Notes under the pieces: generated by a model
Told to the model about the DNA's origin: nothing
The model's database searches: none
Seen by the model: only the letters and a program-made list of their open reading frames with translations
From: an uncultured Senegalimassilia sp.
Lineage (GTDB): Bacteria; Actinomycetota; Coriobacteriia; Coriobacteriales; Eggerthellaceae
Reading direction: 5' to 3'
Length of the DNA stretch: 64,000 nt
Assembly: GCF_934636665.1 (NCBI RefSeq)
Contig: NZ_CAKUAT010000013.1
Location: 7,038 to 71,037 of the forward strand
Shown: piece after piece, positions 54,221-61,474 of the stretch
Position numbering within the stretch: the first letter of the stretch is position 1
Layout: each line of letters starts with the position of its first letter
Position numbers and translations under genes: made by a program

Positions 54221-54565
54221 GTTCCGCCTTTCGGTGAGCCGCACGCGTGCGAACGCGGGCCCGGTAAGCCTGCAATGCCGCACGGCTTCGAAATTGTAGA
54301 AGGCGGCGAAGCGCAACGCGCGCCACGAACTTCGCTCGACCCGATAAACCAGAGCGGGCGCACGTTTTCTTTACCTACATTTGATATTGGAAGGCACAAA
54401 ACGCGGGCCGTAACGTGAACCTTGCGTAGCGTTGTGTTGAAGATGCACAGCCGACAGGTATGGATTAGCGCAGCTTAATGTACAATCGCCGTTACGAATA
54501 CGCAGAGAAGAGTGCAGCCGCAAGCGCGGCCGGGCAGCGTGATACAACCGAAGAAGGAGCCTCTA
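54221..54565 (+). promoter_or_regulatory. Divergent region between uppP and guaA
   Basis: 345 bp. TACAAT at 54481-54486 is a likely -10 for guaA, about 80 nt before its start; the -35 is weak. I looked for the conserved core of a guanine riboswitch and did not see it. No gene is visible. Confidence 0.4.
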
Positions 54566-56161
54566 GTGAGCACCGCATCGTCCAGTTCCACCAACCAGAA
54601 AGTCGTCGTGTTCGACTTCGGCGCGCAGTACGGGCAGCTGATCGCCCGCCGCGTGCGCGATTTGAACGTGTACTCGGAAATCGTCCCGTGCGACATCACC
54701 GCAGACGAGGTGCGCGAGATGGCGCCCGCCGCCATCATCCTGTCCGGCGGCCCGGCTTCCGTCAACGCCGAGGACGCGCCGCGCGTCGACCCCGCCATCT
54801 ACGAGCTGGGCGTGCCGATCCTGGGCTTCTGCTACGGCCATCAGGTCACCTCCGTCACCTTGGGCGGCAGCGTGTACCACCCCGAAGTGGGCGAATACGG
54901 CCCCGCCACGCTGCACGTCTCCGGCGGCCAGCTGTTCGCGGGCACGCCCGCCGATCAGACCGTGTGGATGAGCCACTTCGACGCCGTGAAAGACGTTCCC
55001 GCGGGCTTTACCGTGGTCGCCTCCACCGACGTGTGCCCCGTCGCCGCCATGGAGTGCCCGGAGCGCAAGATCTACACCACGCAGTTCCACCCCGAGGTCA
55101 AGCACACCGAGTTCGGCAACCAGATGCTCAAGAACTTCCTGTTCGACATCTGCGGGCTTGAGCCGAACTGGACCATGGACAACCTGGTGGACACCCTGAC
55201 CGCCGACTTCCGCGAGAAGGTCGGCTCCGACCGCGTCATCCTGGCCCTGTCGGGCGGCGTCGACTCCTCCGTGGTGGCAGCGCTGGGCGCTCGCGCCGTC
55301 GGCAAGCAGATGACCTGCGTGTTCGTCAATCACGGCCTGCTGCGCAAGGGCGAGCCCGAGCAGGTCGAGGAAGTGTTCACCAAGCAGTTCGACGTCGACT
55401 TCATCCACGTTCACGCCGAGGAGCGCTACGCCAAGCTGCTCGACGGCGTCACCGACCCCGAGCAGAAGCGCCGCATCATCGGCACGCAGTTCTGGGAGGA
55501 GTTCTTCACTGTGGCCCAGCAGCTCGACGGCGTGAAGTACCTGGCCCAGGGCACCATCTACCCCGACATCATCGAGTCCGGCGCGCGCAAGACGGGCGGC
55601 AAGGCGGCAACCATCAAAAGCCACCACAACCTCATCCCGTTCCCCGAGGGCGTGCACTTCGACCTGATCGAGCCGCTCGACCACTTCTTCAAGGACGAGG
55701 TCCGCGCGCTCGGCACGGCGCTGGGACTGCCCGACCACATCGTGCATCGCCAGCCCTTCCCCGGCCCGGGTCTTGCCATCCGCATCATCGGCGCGGTTTC
55801 CGCCGAGAAGCTTGAGATCCTGAAGAACGCCGACGCCATCGTGCGCGAGGAGCTTGACGCGTACAACCAGCGCCTGTTCGAGGAGACCGGCGAGCGCAAC
55901 AGCGAGCACAGCTGCTGGCAGTACTTCGCCGTGCTGCCCGACATCAAGTCGGTGGGCGTCATGGGCGACGAGCGCACCTACCAGCGCCCCATCATCCTGC
56001 GCGCCGTGGAAAGCTCCGACGCCATGACCGCCGACTGGGCGAAGCTGCCCTACGAGCTGCTGGCGAAGATCTCCAGCCGCATCGTGGCTGAGGTACCGGG
56101 TGCAAACCGCGTGTGCTACGACATCACCCCCAAGCCCCCCGCGACGATCGAGTGGGAGTAG
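54566..56161 (+). CDS. guaA: GMP synthase (glutamine-hydrolysing) GuaA; 3' end is an integration site
   Basis: 531 aa. Glutaminase domain: LGFCYGHQVTSV (nucleophile Cys) and YTTQFHPEVKHTEFG (His, Glu). ATP-PPase: RVILALSGGVDSSVVAALGARAVG. C-terminal dimerisation domain ends KPPATIEWE. It aminates XMP to GMP. Start is GTG at 54566 with AAGGAG 7 nt upstream. The last codons and stop fall inside a 15-bp sequence repeated at 63922-63936, so the gene stays intact after integration of the element. Confidence 0.98.
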   Translation: MSTASSSSTNQKVVVFDFGAQYGQLIARRVRDLNVYSEIVPCDITADEVREMAPAAIILSGGPASVNAEDAPRVDPAIYELGVPILGFCYGHQVTSVTLGGSVYHPEVGEYGPATLHVSGGQLFAGTPADQTVWMSHFDAVKDVPAGFTVVASTDVCPVAAMECPERKIYTTQFHPEVKHTEFGNQMLKNFLFDICGLEPNWTMDNLVDTLTADFREKVGSDRVILALSGGVDSSVVAALGARAVGKQMTCVFVNHGLLRKGEPEQVEEVFTKQFDVDFIHVHAEERYAKLLDGVTDPEQKRRIIGTQFWEEFFTVAQQLDGVKYLAQGTIYPDIIESGARKTGGKAATIKSHHNLIPFPEGVHFDLIEPLDHFFKDEVRALGTALGLPDHIVHRQPFPGPGLAIRIIGAVSAEKLEILKNADAIVREELDAYNQRLFEETGERNSEHSCWQYFAVLPDIKSVGVMGDERTYQRPIILRAVESSDAMTADWAKLPYELLAKISSRIVAEVPGANRVCYDITPKPPATIEWE

Positions 56162-56162
56162 G
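56148..56162 (+). other. attL core in the guaA 3' end
   Basis: TCGAGTGGGAGTAGG, encoding the final Glu-Trp-Glu-stop of GuaA, is an exact match to 63922-63936. It is taken as the left attachment core of the element. Confidence 0.8.
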
Positions 56163-56263
56163 AACGCACATTATCGTGAGGTTGCTTCAATGTGAATCCT
56201 TGTGCGTTATGGAATGACTTGATGCGTTGATATACCTCCAAGCCAGCAGCACACAAGCTGTAG

Positions 56264-56299
56264 AAAAGGCCTTCGGATGCAGCTCCGAAGGTCTTTTCT
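56264..56299. terminator. Bidirectional terminator between guaA and the methyltransferase gene
   Basis: AAAAGGCCTTCGGA (56264-56277) and TCCGAAGGTCTTTT (56284-56297) pair with one G-U-type mismatch, T-tailed both ways. It lies inside the element, so the element supplies the terminator now used by guaA. Confidence 0.85.
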
Positions 56300-56414
56300 T
56301 TCTCACATTGACCTGCGATTAAGCATCCTGTTCGTTCATTTAGCAGTTTCCTCATTCCCGGTGCTCACGATAACGTGCGGTCTAGCTGCGCTTTTGGATA
56401 TTCTTTTCGAAAGC

Positions 56415-56478
56415 TGTACTCACAGTATCACTAGAACAGTCCCGAATATTGATATCTGTACTCACAGTGTACTCACAG
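56415..56478 (+). repeat. Three direct repeats near attL (putative integrase arm sites)
   Basis: TGTACTCACAG occurs at 56415-56425, 56457-56467 and 56468-56478; the first two extend to 13 identical bases (CTGTACTCACAGT). The inverse complement motif (GTGAGTGCA, one base different) recurs near attR. The remaining sequence of 56,163-56,485 shows no gene. Confidence 0.6.
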
Positions 56479-56485
56479 AAAACGC

Positions 56486-57595
56486 TCATGAATTAAGACG
56501 GTACAACAGGGTTTCTCTGTCTTCGCATGAAATGCTCAGAGCCTCTCTAACTGATTTGGCAACTTCGTACGCGAGTCTAGGAGGGACGGCATTTCCAATT
56601 TGTTTGTAACGCGAGCTTTGGGATCCCTGCCAAGGCATATCAACAGGAAATGTCTGGATTGCAGCCGCTTCATCAACACTAATACGCCGAAGCCTCTCAG
56701 GCACAGATTTGGCAACAGGTCCACCTTGCATTAAATTCCGATGGTATGCGACCGCCCAAGATTCTTCCCCAGTTTCAAAAGACCTTTGGTCAACGATAGG
56801 AGTTCTGTTTCCGCCCATAGATGCTGGGAGCGTTGGTGCAGGGGCGTCCAAATCCATTGGGCGTCCCTGGCCATTGAACAGCATGCCTGCCCAGGGTGAT
56901 TTTCTCATTACAGGGTTTTTCGCAGCTGTAACCTTCGCTGTGCAAACCTGGTCATTGCCGATTTCACCAAGGGGAGGCAGCTTCGCTAATGCGTCTCTGA
57001 CGGTCATCTGTCTTACATTTGCCGGTGGACATATCGGCTCTGGAGAAGAATCGCCTTTAACACCCACAAGAAACATTCGTTCTCGCGATTGAGGAACTCC
57101 AAATTCCGCAGCATTTAAAACATTGAGGGTCGTGCTATACCCCATGCTTTCTGCCTCTTCGCGTATCTTGCTAATGGTTCCACTCCATTTTTTAATGGCT
57201 GCAAGAGCTTTGACGTTTTCCATGACAAATGCGCGAGGCTGAATCCGCTTTACCATGGCGAGAAAGTCAAAGACATGCCTGGACCTTGGATCATTGGGAT
57301 CCATTTTTCCTGCAACAGAAAAACCCTGACAGGGAGGACCGCCAATTACAACATCGGCCGAGCCGCGCTCTGGAAGATTCTTGACAGCACGGATGTCGCC
57401 CACTTCTATTGCATGCCTACAACCGTCTTTCAGCGACGAATCTTGCTTCTGGAGGATGTCGAGCATTTTTGAATAAGTCCGCATAGCGTCAGCATTTATG
57501 TCGTTAGAGAAGATAGGCGTAAAGCCAGCAGCCAAAAAACCTATGTCAAGTCCACCAGCGCCTGTGTACAAGGATACGAAAGTAGGTCTATGCAT
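56486..57595 (-). CDS. DNA (cytosine-5) methyltransferase
   Basis: 369 aa, complete. Motif I FVSLYTGAGGLDIGF (residues 6-20), motif IV VIGGPPCQGFSVAG with catalytic C89, motif VI FVMENVKAL (123-131), motif VIII QSRERMFLVGV, and motif X QIGNAVPPRLAYEVA. The target-recognition region lies about residues 190-315. It methylates C5 of cytosine in a specific DNA site, unknown here. GAAAGG lies 7 nt before the ATG. It follows the 544-aa gene by 85 nt on the same strand; together they look like a modification gene with its partner. Codon use is AT-richer than the host. Confidence 0.95.
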   Translation of the reverse strand: MHRPTFVSLYTGAGGLDIGFLAAGFTPIFSNDINADAMRTYSKMLDILQKQDSSLKDGCRHAIEVGDIRAVKNLPERGSADVVIGGPPCQGFSVAGKMDPNDPRSRHVFDFLAMVKRIQPRAFVMENVKALAAIKKWSGTISKIREEAESMGYSTTLNVLNAAEFGVPQSRERMFLVGVKGDSSPEPICPPANVRQMTVRDALAKLPPLGEIGNDQVCTAKVTAAKNPVMRKSPWAGMLFNGQGRPMDLDAPAPTLPASMGGNRTPIVDQRSFETGEESWAVAYHRNLMQGGPVAKSVPERLRRISVDEAAAIQTFPVDMPWQGSQSSRYKQIGNAVPPRLAYEVAKSVREALSISCEDRETLLYRLNS

Positions 57596-57610
57596 CTATA
57601 TGCCTTTCAT

Positions 57611-57636
57611 GAGCTCATGCTAAATTCGCATAGCTC
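57611..57636 (-). promoter_or_regulatory. Hairpin in the leader of the methyltransferase gene
   Basis: GAGCTCATGC (57611-57620) and GCATAGCTC (57628-57636) form a stem with one bulge and an AT-rich loop, about 15 nt upstream of the start codon. It could be an operator or an RNA element that limits methyltransferase expression; either is inference. Confidence 0.35.
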
Positions 57637-57680
57637 ATGATATAGCAAGCAACCGAAGATCAATTCAAAAAATCGAAGAA

Positions 57681-59315
57681 TTAGAGAGAGATGAGTTCGT
57701 AATACCGTTTCGAAATCGGTTCGGGCACTGCTCCGTAATTAACTTTTTCGTGTACCAACGAATCGAAAAGTTCTTCATATTCCGCTAGGCCTTCGATGCC
57801 GCCGAGACTATCCATCAATCCAGAGTACGTGATTGCGAGGACCGTGACGTCATAATCGGAAACCTTTACAACGGCTGGAGTCGCATATTTGACGAGCGGA
57901 GATATATCGTGCGCAACATATTTCACCGTGATATCCCAAACTGCGGGATCAGCCTCTTCTCTTAGCTCCAGTCTCTTTTCAGAAAGTATTCGAGCAAGAG
58001 TGTTCAAGTGGAGATCTATGTATTCGTCTCTAAGTTGTCCACCATGTGCCTCATATCCGACAATAGAGTGGTTCCCGTAGTCGACGAATTCAACATCTCC
58101 TATTTTTGCGGCACTTAAATTAGTTTCGTTGACTGACGACCCCAAACCACGTGCCTTTTTTCGAAGCTCTTCCGGTTGATCCAACACAGCCAAGAAATCA
58201 CAAACGCGCTGATCTATAACGCCAAGACTAGCGGTATTACCTTTGCTCACGTGCCTAAGGAAGCGAATACGTGATTTCTCGGCTGGCAACGGGAGCTTTT
58301 CAGGTCTGTTTTCTTGAATTCGGTCAAGACGACGGCATAACCAACGACGAATAAGACAGCCAGCATGCCTTCTGCTTGGATAAGGAAGCTTCCCAAGTTC
58401 AGCAAACAATTCCACTAACCTTACTGGGCCATTCTTCGCTCCTTGTTTACCTTTTCTGTTCTCAGCCCACGTCATATCCAATGCCGCAAAACCCTTTGCG
58501 TTGTTCAGGTAAGGGTTTTGAGTTGGATTCCTGTATTCGTCATGCCATAGATAGTTGCAGGCTTCGCCTCTAGGGGAAAATTCATACACCCCTTTTCCAG
58601 GATATCTGTCGTATTTTTCCAGCGGCAAAAGCTCGAAATGAATCATGAACATATAGGGTTCATGATCAACATCCCGATCAAGATATTTAATCGTTGAGAC
58701 AATTGAATCGGGGCAATCGAGCTTGCCGAGCTGGTTGCCAAGAGTTTCAAGCGCCTGATTATCATCGTCGTCTTTGAACGTACGGAGAACCTCCGCCCGA
58801 TCGTCTTTCATAACCTTGACAGCGTCGTCTTTAGTAAATTCGGGACATAAGCCTACGCAACGAAGCATGCGTTGTACTGAATGAAAAGTCAGACCCTCGA
58901 TGCCGATATGCTCAGTAATCATGTAGGCGCACATTTTTTCGTGAAGTGCTAGTGTCACGATTCTCTCCGCGCTCCCGATTAGAGCCATCGCCTGTTCGTG
59001 TGTCAAGTAATCTTTGTCAACCAAATCGTTGTGAAGGGAAAAAAGGTGTTCCCCGAGAAATTCAACCCTGGGACAGGCTTTGAAAAGATGGAAAACGATT
59101 GACTTGAATTCTTTGGAGACTTCGCCGGTCGAAAGCCAGACCTCCCATAATTCGCTAAAGCGTTCTGAGCATTCTTGCTCTTCGTAACCCTCAGAAACCA
59201 TATACTCCAAGACCCGACTAGAGGCATCCTCAAGCTCGTCAATCCTAACGGGCAAACCGGTTTCAGCTATAGCGCTGCGAACTGATTCGAGTGATTCGAG
59301 ATATATGCTATTCAT
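57681..59315 (-). CDS. Unrecognised 544-aa protein, candidate restriction endonuclease
   Basis: I do not recognise the family. It is soluble and charged, with no signal peptide or membrane helix. The N-terminal half (residues 1-240) looks helical. Residues 406-424 (GDVEFVDYGNHSIVGYEAH) place Asp407, Glu422 and His424 in a D-x14-E-x-H pattern, reminiscent of the PD-(D/E)xK nuclease core but with His for Lys. Its ATG lies inside the stop codon region of the XRE gene (GATGAATAG overlap), so translation is coupled, and a cytosine methyltransferase follows. The order matches controller-nuclease-methylase loci. It could instead be another type of effector. AT-rich. Confidence 0.45.
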   Translation of the reverse strand: MNSIYLESLESVRSAIAETGLPVRIDELEDASSRVLEYMVSEGYEEQECSERFSELWEVWLSTGEVSKEFKSIVFHLFKACPRVEFLGEHLFSLHNDLVDKDYLTHEQAMALIGSAERIVTLALHEKMCAYMITEHIGIEGLTFHSVQRMLRCVGLCPEFTKDDAVKVMKDDRAEVLRTFKDDDDNQALETLGNQLGKLDCPDSIVSTIKYLDRDVDHEPYMFMIHFELLPLEKYDRYPGKGVYEFSPRGEACNYLWHDEYRNPTQNPYLNNAKGFAALDMTWAENRKGKQGAKNGPVRLVELFAELGKLPYPSRRHAGCLIRRWLCRRLDRIQENRPEKLPLPAEKSRIRFLRHVSKGNTASLGVIDQRVCDFLAVLDQPEELRKKARGLGSSVNETNLSAAKIGDVEFVDYGNHSIVGYEAHGGQLRDEYIDLHLNTLARILSEKRLELREEADPAVWDITVKYVAHDISPLVKYATPAVVKVSDYDVTVLAITYSGLMDSLGGIEGLAEYEELFDSLVHEKVNYGAVPEPISKRYYELISL

Positions 59316-59568
59316 CAATACGCTCCCATAGAGGCTTCGAGGAGCTAGAGGCGCCATTTCTCAATTGAGAGAGAGCTTCTGGGTCAGAAACGCCGCAAGC
59401 ATCAAGGACAAGAAGTAGCTGCTCAACGGTCAAGCTTTGCTTTCCTGCCTCAATCTTAGACACGGCTGTTTGCTGCAAGCCAATTGTTTGGGCAAGCGTC
59501 TCCTGTGAAAGCCCCGCTTTTCTGCGCCACTCGCTAATACAATGACCGATATGTGAATCTATCTTCAT
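59308..59568 (-). CDS. XRE-family HTH protein, controller (C-protein) like
   Basis: 86 aa. A lambda-repressor-type HTH fills residues about 7-62: HCISEWRRKAGLSQETLAQTIGLQQTAVSKIEAGKQSLTVEQLLLVLDACGV. Size and layout match C proteins of type II restriction-modification systems, which delay nuclease expression after entry. The gene has no ribosome site, and TATAAT lies 6 nt before the ATG, which predicts a leaderless transcript, also common for C genes. Its 3' end overlaps the next gene by 8 nt. Confidence 0.8.
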   Translation of the reverse strand: MKIDSHIGHCISEWRRKAGLSQETLAQTIGLQQTAVSKIEAGKQSLTVEQLLLVLDACGVSDPEALSQLRNGASSSSKPLWERIDE

Positions 59569-59574
59569 GCAGCC

Positions 59575-59603
59575 ATTATATGACTATTCAGATTGACTCT
59601 TCT
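59575..59603 (-). promoter_or_regulatory. Leaderless promoter of the XRE gene with repeated AGTC
   Basis: Minus strand TATAAT at 59575-59580 puts the expected transcription start at or next to the A of the ATG (59568). Upstream, AGTC appears twice 13 bp apart (59595-59598 and 59582-59585). C-protein operators often contain GACT/AGTC half-sites. No good -35 box is present, consistent with activator dependence. Confidence 0.55.
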
Positions 59604-59681
59604 TGGGCATGGAACATTTCGTTGCTCTAGGGGCGCGGGGAATCCCCCGCAAACGGGTGCACGATGGGCGCCTCCGTTCTC

Positions 59682-59710
59682 CTATGCCGAGGATTTGTCC
59701 GACGGCATAG
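59682..59710. other. Inverted repeat in the non-coding gap (possible oriT or replication origin part)
   Basis: CTATGCCG (59682-59689) and CGGCATAG (59703-59710) form a perfect 8-bp inverted repeat around 13 nt. The surrounding 306-bp gap (59,569-59,874) lies between repA and the cargo and contains no convincing gene. Mobile elements often keep an origin of transfer or replication in such a place. Confidence 0.35.
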
Positions 59711-59816
59711 GCTACTTGCTGGATTTCCCAATCAGCCCGCATCCCTTGAAAAGTGCTGCCCGCCGGTGTCACGCCAATGCGATTGCCAGCCGCGACTCCG
59801 CCGCCGCGCAATGCAA

Positions 59817-59844
59817 ACGGGGCCGCTCTTGCGAACGACCCCGT
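59817..59844 (-). terminator. Terminator after the RepA-like gene
   Basis: ACGGGG and CCCCGT pair, with an inner CGC-TCTT-GCG hairpin; on the minus strand TTTGC follows. It closes the integrase-repA transcript. A second inverted repeat, GGCAGTGAAGG / CCTTCACTGCC, spans the repA stop just upstream. Confidence 0.55.
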
Positions 59845-59874
59845 GACGGCGATGACGGCAGTGAAGGCAGGTTT

Positions 59875-60882
59875 CTATATAGCCGGTTTCCCTTCACTGC
59901 CTTCACCACTTTCATCCTCTATGCGCCGAAGCGTCACCAGCTGGCCCGCGCTGGTGTGCTTCTTGGCGTAGCGCACGCCCCTGGAGAGCATGAAGCCGCT
60001 GTTCTGCGCGAGGTGCTTGCCCAGCACGGGGACCGTCACGCCCTCGATTCCCGCAGCCTCCATAAGGTTGCTCATGGTTCCCTGCCAGATGCTCACGCCG
60101 CGCGACATGAAGTCGAGCGTGCGCATAACGCAATCGGGGACGTCGCGCTCCTCGAGCTCCTCCTCGCTGGTCTTGCCCACCAGCTCCCAGATGCAGTCCT
60201 CGAGCCGCAGCTTCAGTTCCTGGAACCGCACGTCGCGCCCCGTTATGGAAAGCGTCGCGTCGGCGGCGCCCCTGTTGGGCCTCGACAGAACCCAGGTGCT
60301 GTCGGCGCTACCCGTGATTCCGTTGGTGCCGGAAACTGTGTTCATCACGTCGCTGTCGGCCTGCTTGCGCGTGTGGTGCACGGCGATGAGGCACGCAGCA
60401 TGCTCGTCGGCAAGCTTCTTCAGCGCGCCGAAGTCGCGGTAGTCGGCCGCATACAGACTGTCGCTGCTCGGCCTGCGCACCTTCTGGAAGGTGTCCACTA
60501 TCACCAGGCGCACGTCGGGGTTCTCGTCCAGGAAGCCGCCGATTTGCTCAACCAGGCCTTCGCCCAGGCAAGGCGCCGCGTTGCTCAGGAAGAAGCGCTC
60601 GCTCGCGACGTCGGAAAGCGCCCAAAGGCGCTTCTTCACGCGCTCGTAGGTGTCCTCAAGGCACAGGTAGAGCACACCGCACTTCTTGGTGGCGAAGCCC
60701 CAGAACGGGCTTCCCGAGCTCACGGCCAGTCCGATGGACAGGCACAGCCAGCTCTTCCCGCATTTCGGCGGTCCCGCGACGACGTGCCCGCCCAGGGGCA
60801 GAAGGTCCTCGATGACCCAGTCGGCCTCCATGGGTGGCTCCTGGATGAGCTCGCTTGCGAGGCGCACATCTAGCGCGGCCAT
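59875..60882 (-). CDS. RepA-like AAA/RecA-fold ATPase
   Basis: 335 aa. Walker A VVAGPPKCGKS (residues 34-44), Walker B VRLVIVDTF (124-132) and AVHHTRK (168-174) identify the RecA-fold hexameric ATPase group that includes plasmid RepA helicases. The C-terminal third may be a winged helix (ISRGVSIWQGTMSNLMEAAG region). In small integrative elements such proteins are thought to help replication or maintenance of the excised circle. Start at MAALDVRLA (60882) overlaps the upstream gene by 13 nt. Confidence 0.78.
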   Translation of the reverse strand: MAALDVRLASELIQEPPMEADWVIEDLLPLGGHVVAGPPKCGKSWLCLSIGLAVSSGSPFWGFATKKCGVLYLCLEDTYERVKKRLWALSDVASERFFLSNAAPCLGEGLVEQIGGFLDENPDVRLVIVDTFQKVRRPSSDSLYAADYRDFGALKKLADEHAACLIAVHHTRKQADSDVMNTVSGTNGITGSADSTWVLSRPNRGAADATLSITGRDVRFQELKLRLEDCIWELVGKTSEEELEERDVPDCVMRTLDFMSRGVSIWQGTMSNLMEAAGIEGVTVPVLGKHLAQNSGFMLSRGVRYAKKHTSAGQLVTLRRIEDESGEGSEGKPAI

Positions 60883-61088
60883 CGATCCGCCCTCTCCTGC
60901 GCGGCTGCGGCGAACCACCTGCCGCGGGCATCCTGGCGAAGCTGCAGGCCCATCGCCGCGCATACGGCGTCGAGGCGGTCTTCCAGCGAGAGCGCGTAGT
61001 CGACGAGCTGCTCGCCGCTCGGCTCGCCCTCGAAGCCGTGATCGCGCAGCCTGCGCCTTCGTTCCTCGATCCCTCCGAAATAAGACAT
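60870..61088 (-). CDS. Small hypothetical protein of the element core
   Basis: 72 aa starting MSYFGGIEERRRRLRDHGFEGEPSGEQLVDYALSLEDRLDAVC. Charged, probably helical, no recognised domain. Starts 2 nt after the RHH gene and overlaps repA by 13 nt, so it is part of a tightly packed operon. Its conservation with repA would indicate a role in replication or mobilization; unknown from sequence. Confidence 0.6.
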   Translation of the reverse strand: MSYFGGIEERRRRLRDHGFEGEPSGEQLVDYALSLEDRLDAVCAAMGLQLRQDARGRWFAAAAQERADRWPR

Positions 61089-61090
61089 CG

Positions 61091-61474
61091 CTAATCGCCC
61101 CGCTCCATGTACAAGAGCGCGTCGCGGGGCGAACAATGCGCGGTGGGGGCGCCTTCGCCGCCGAAGCCCTCGAAAAGCGTTGCGAGCAGGCGAATCACGT
61201 CAAGCACCTCGGGCTGCACCTCGTCGCCTTCCCCCAGGCGCAAAAGCTCGAGATAGACCATCTGCATGCCCTCTTCCATGCCCTTCTGCACGCGGCTGCT
61301 GGGCACCACGGTCACTTCCTGGCACATCAGCCGCGCCACGATGTAGTCCTGCTTCGTCAGGCCGCTCATGGCCACGATCGCATCCAGCTTCCGGCCCTCT
61401 TCGGGCGACACGCGGAACGCTACCGTCTTGCTGCGCAGGCGCCCGTGCTCGTCCAGGTTCTTCCTACTCATCAC
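61091..61474 (-). CDS. Ribbon-helix-helix protein, MobC-like relaxosome accessory candidate
   Basis: 127 aa. RSKTVAFRVSPEEGRKLDAIVAMSGLTKQDYIVARLM (residues about 14-50) fits a ribbon-helix-helix DNA-binding domain as in MobC-type accessory proteins and related small regulators of mobile elements. The rest is helical and acidic. It overlaps the integrase stop by 11 nt. No relaxase is encoded in the element, so if it acts in mobilization the relaxase must come from elsewhere. A purely regulatory role is equally possible. Confidence 0.55.
   Translation of the reverse strand: MMSRKNLDEHGRLRSKTVAFRVSPEEGRKLDAIVAMSGLTKQDYIVARLMCQEVTVVPSSRVQKGMEEGMQMVYLELLRLGEGDEVQPEVLDVIRLLATLFEGFGGEGAPTAHCSPRDALLYMERGD

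Noticed and set aside
54221..54565. Guanine riboswitch ahead of guaA
   Set aside because: The conserved core and its paired loops could not be found; only a -10-like TACAAT is visible.
54478..55161. 227-codon plus-strand frame overlapping guaA
   Set aside because: Out-of-frame shadow of guaA, Arg/Pro-rich without motifs.
56415..56478. Replication iterons
   Set aside because: Far from repA and only three copies; inverse copies near attR fit integrase arm sites better, though iterons are not excluded.
59584..59742. Small minus-strand frame (about 52 codons) ahead of the XRE gene
   Set aside because: No usable ribosome site, an odd Arg/Pro-rich composition, and it would run over the XRE promoter. 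Kept as non-coding.
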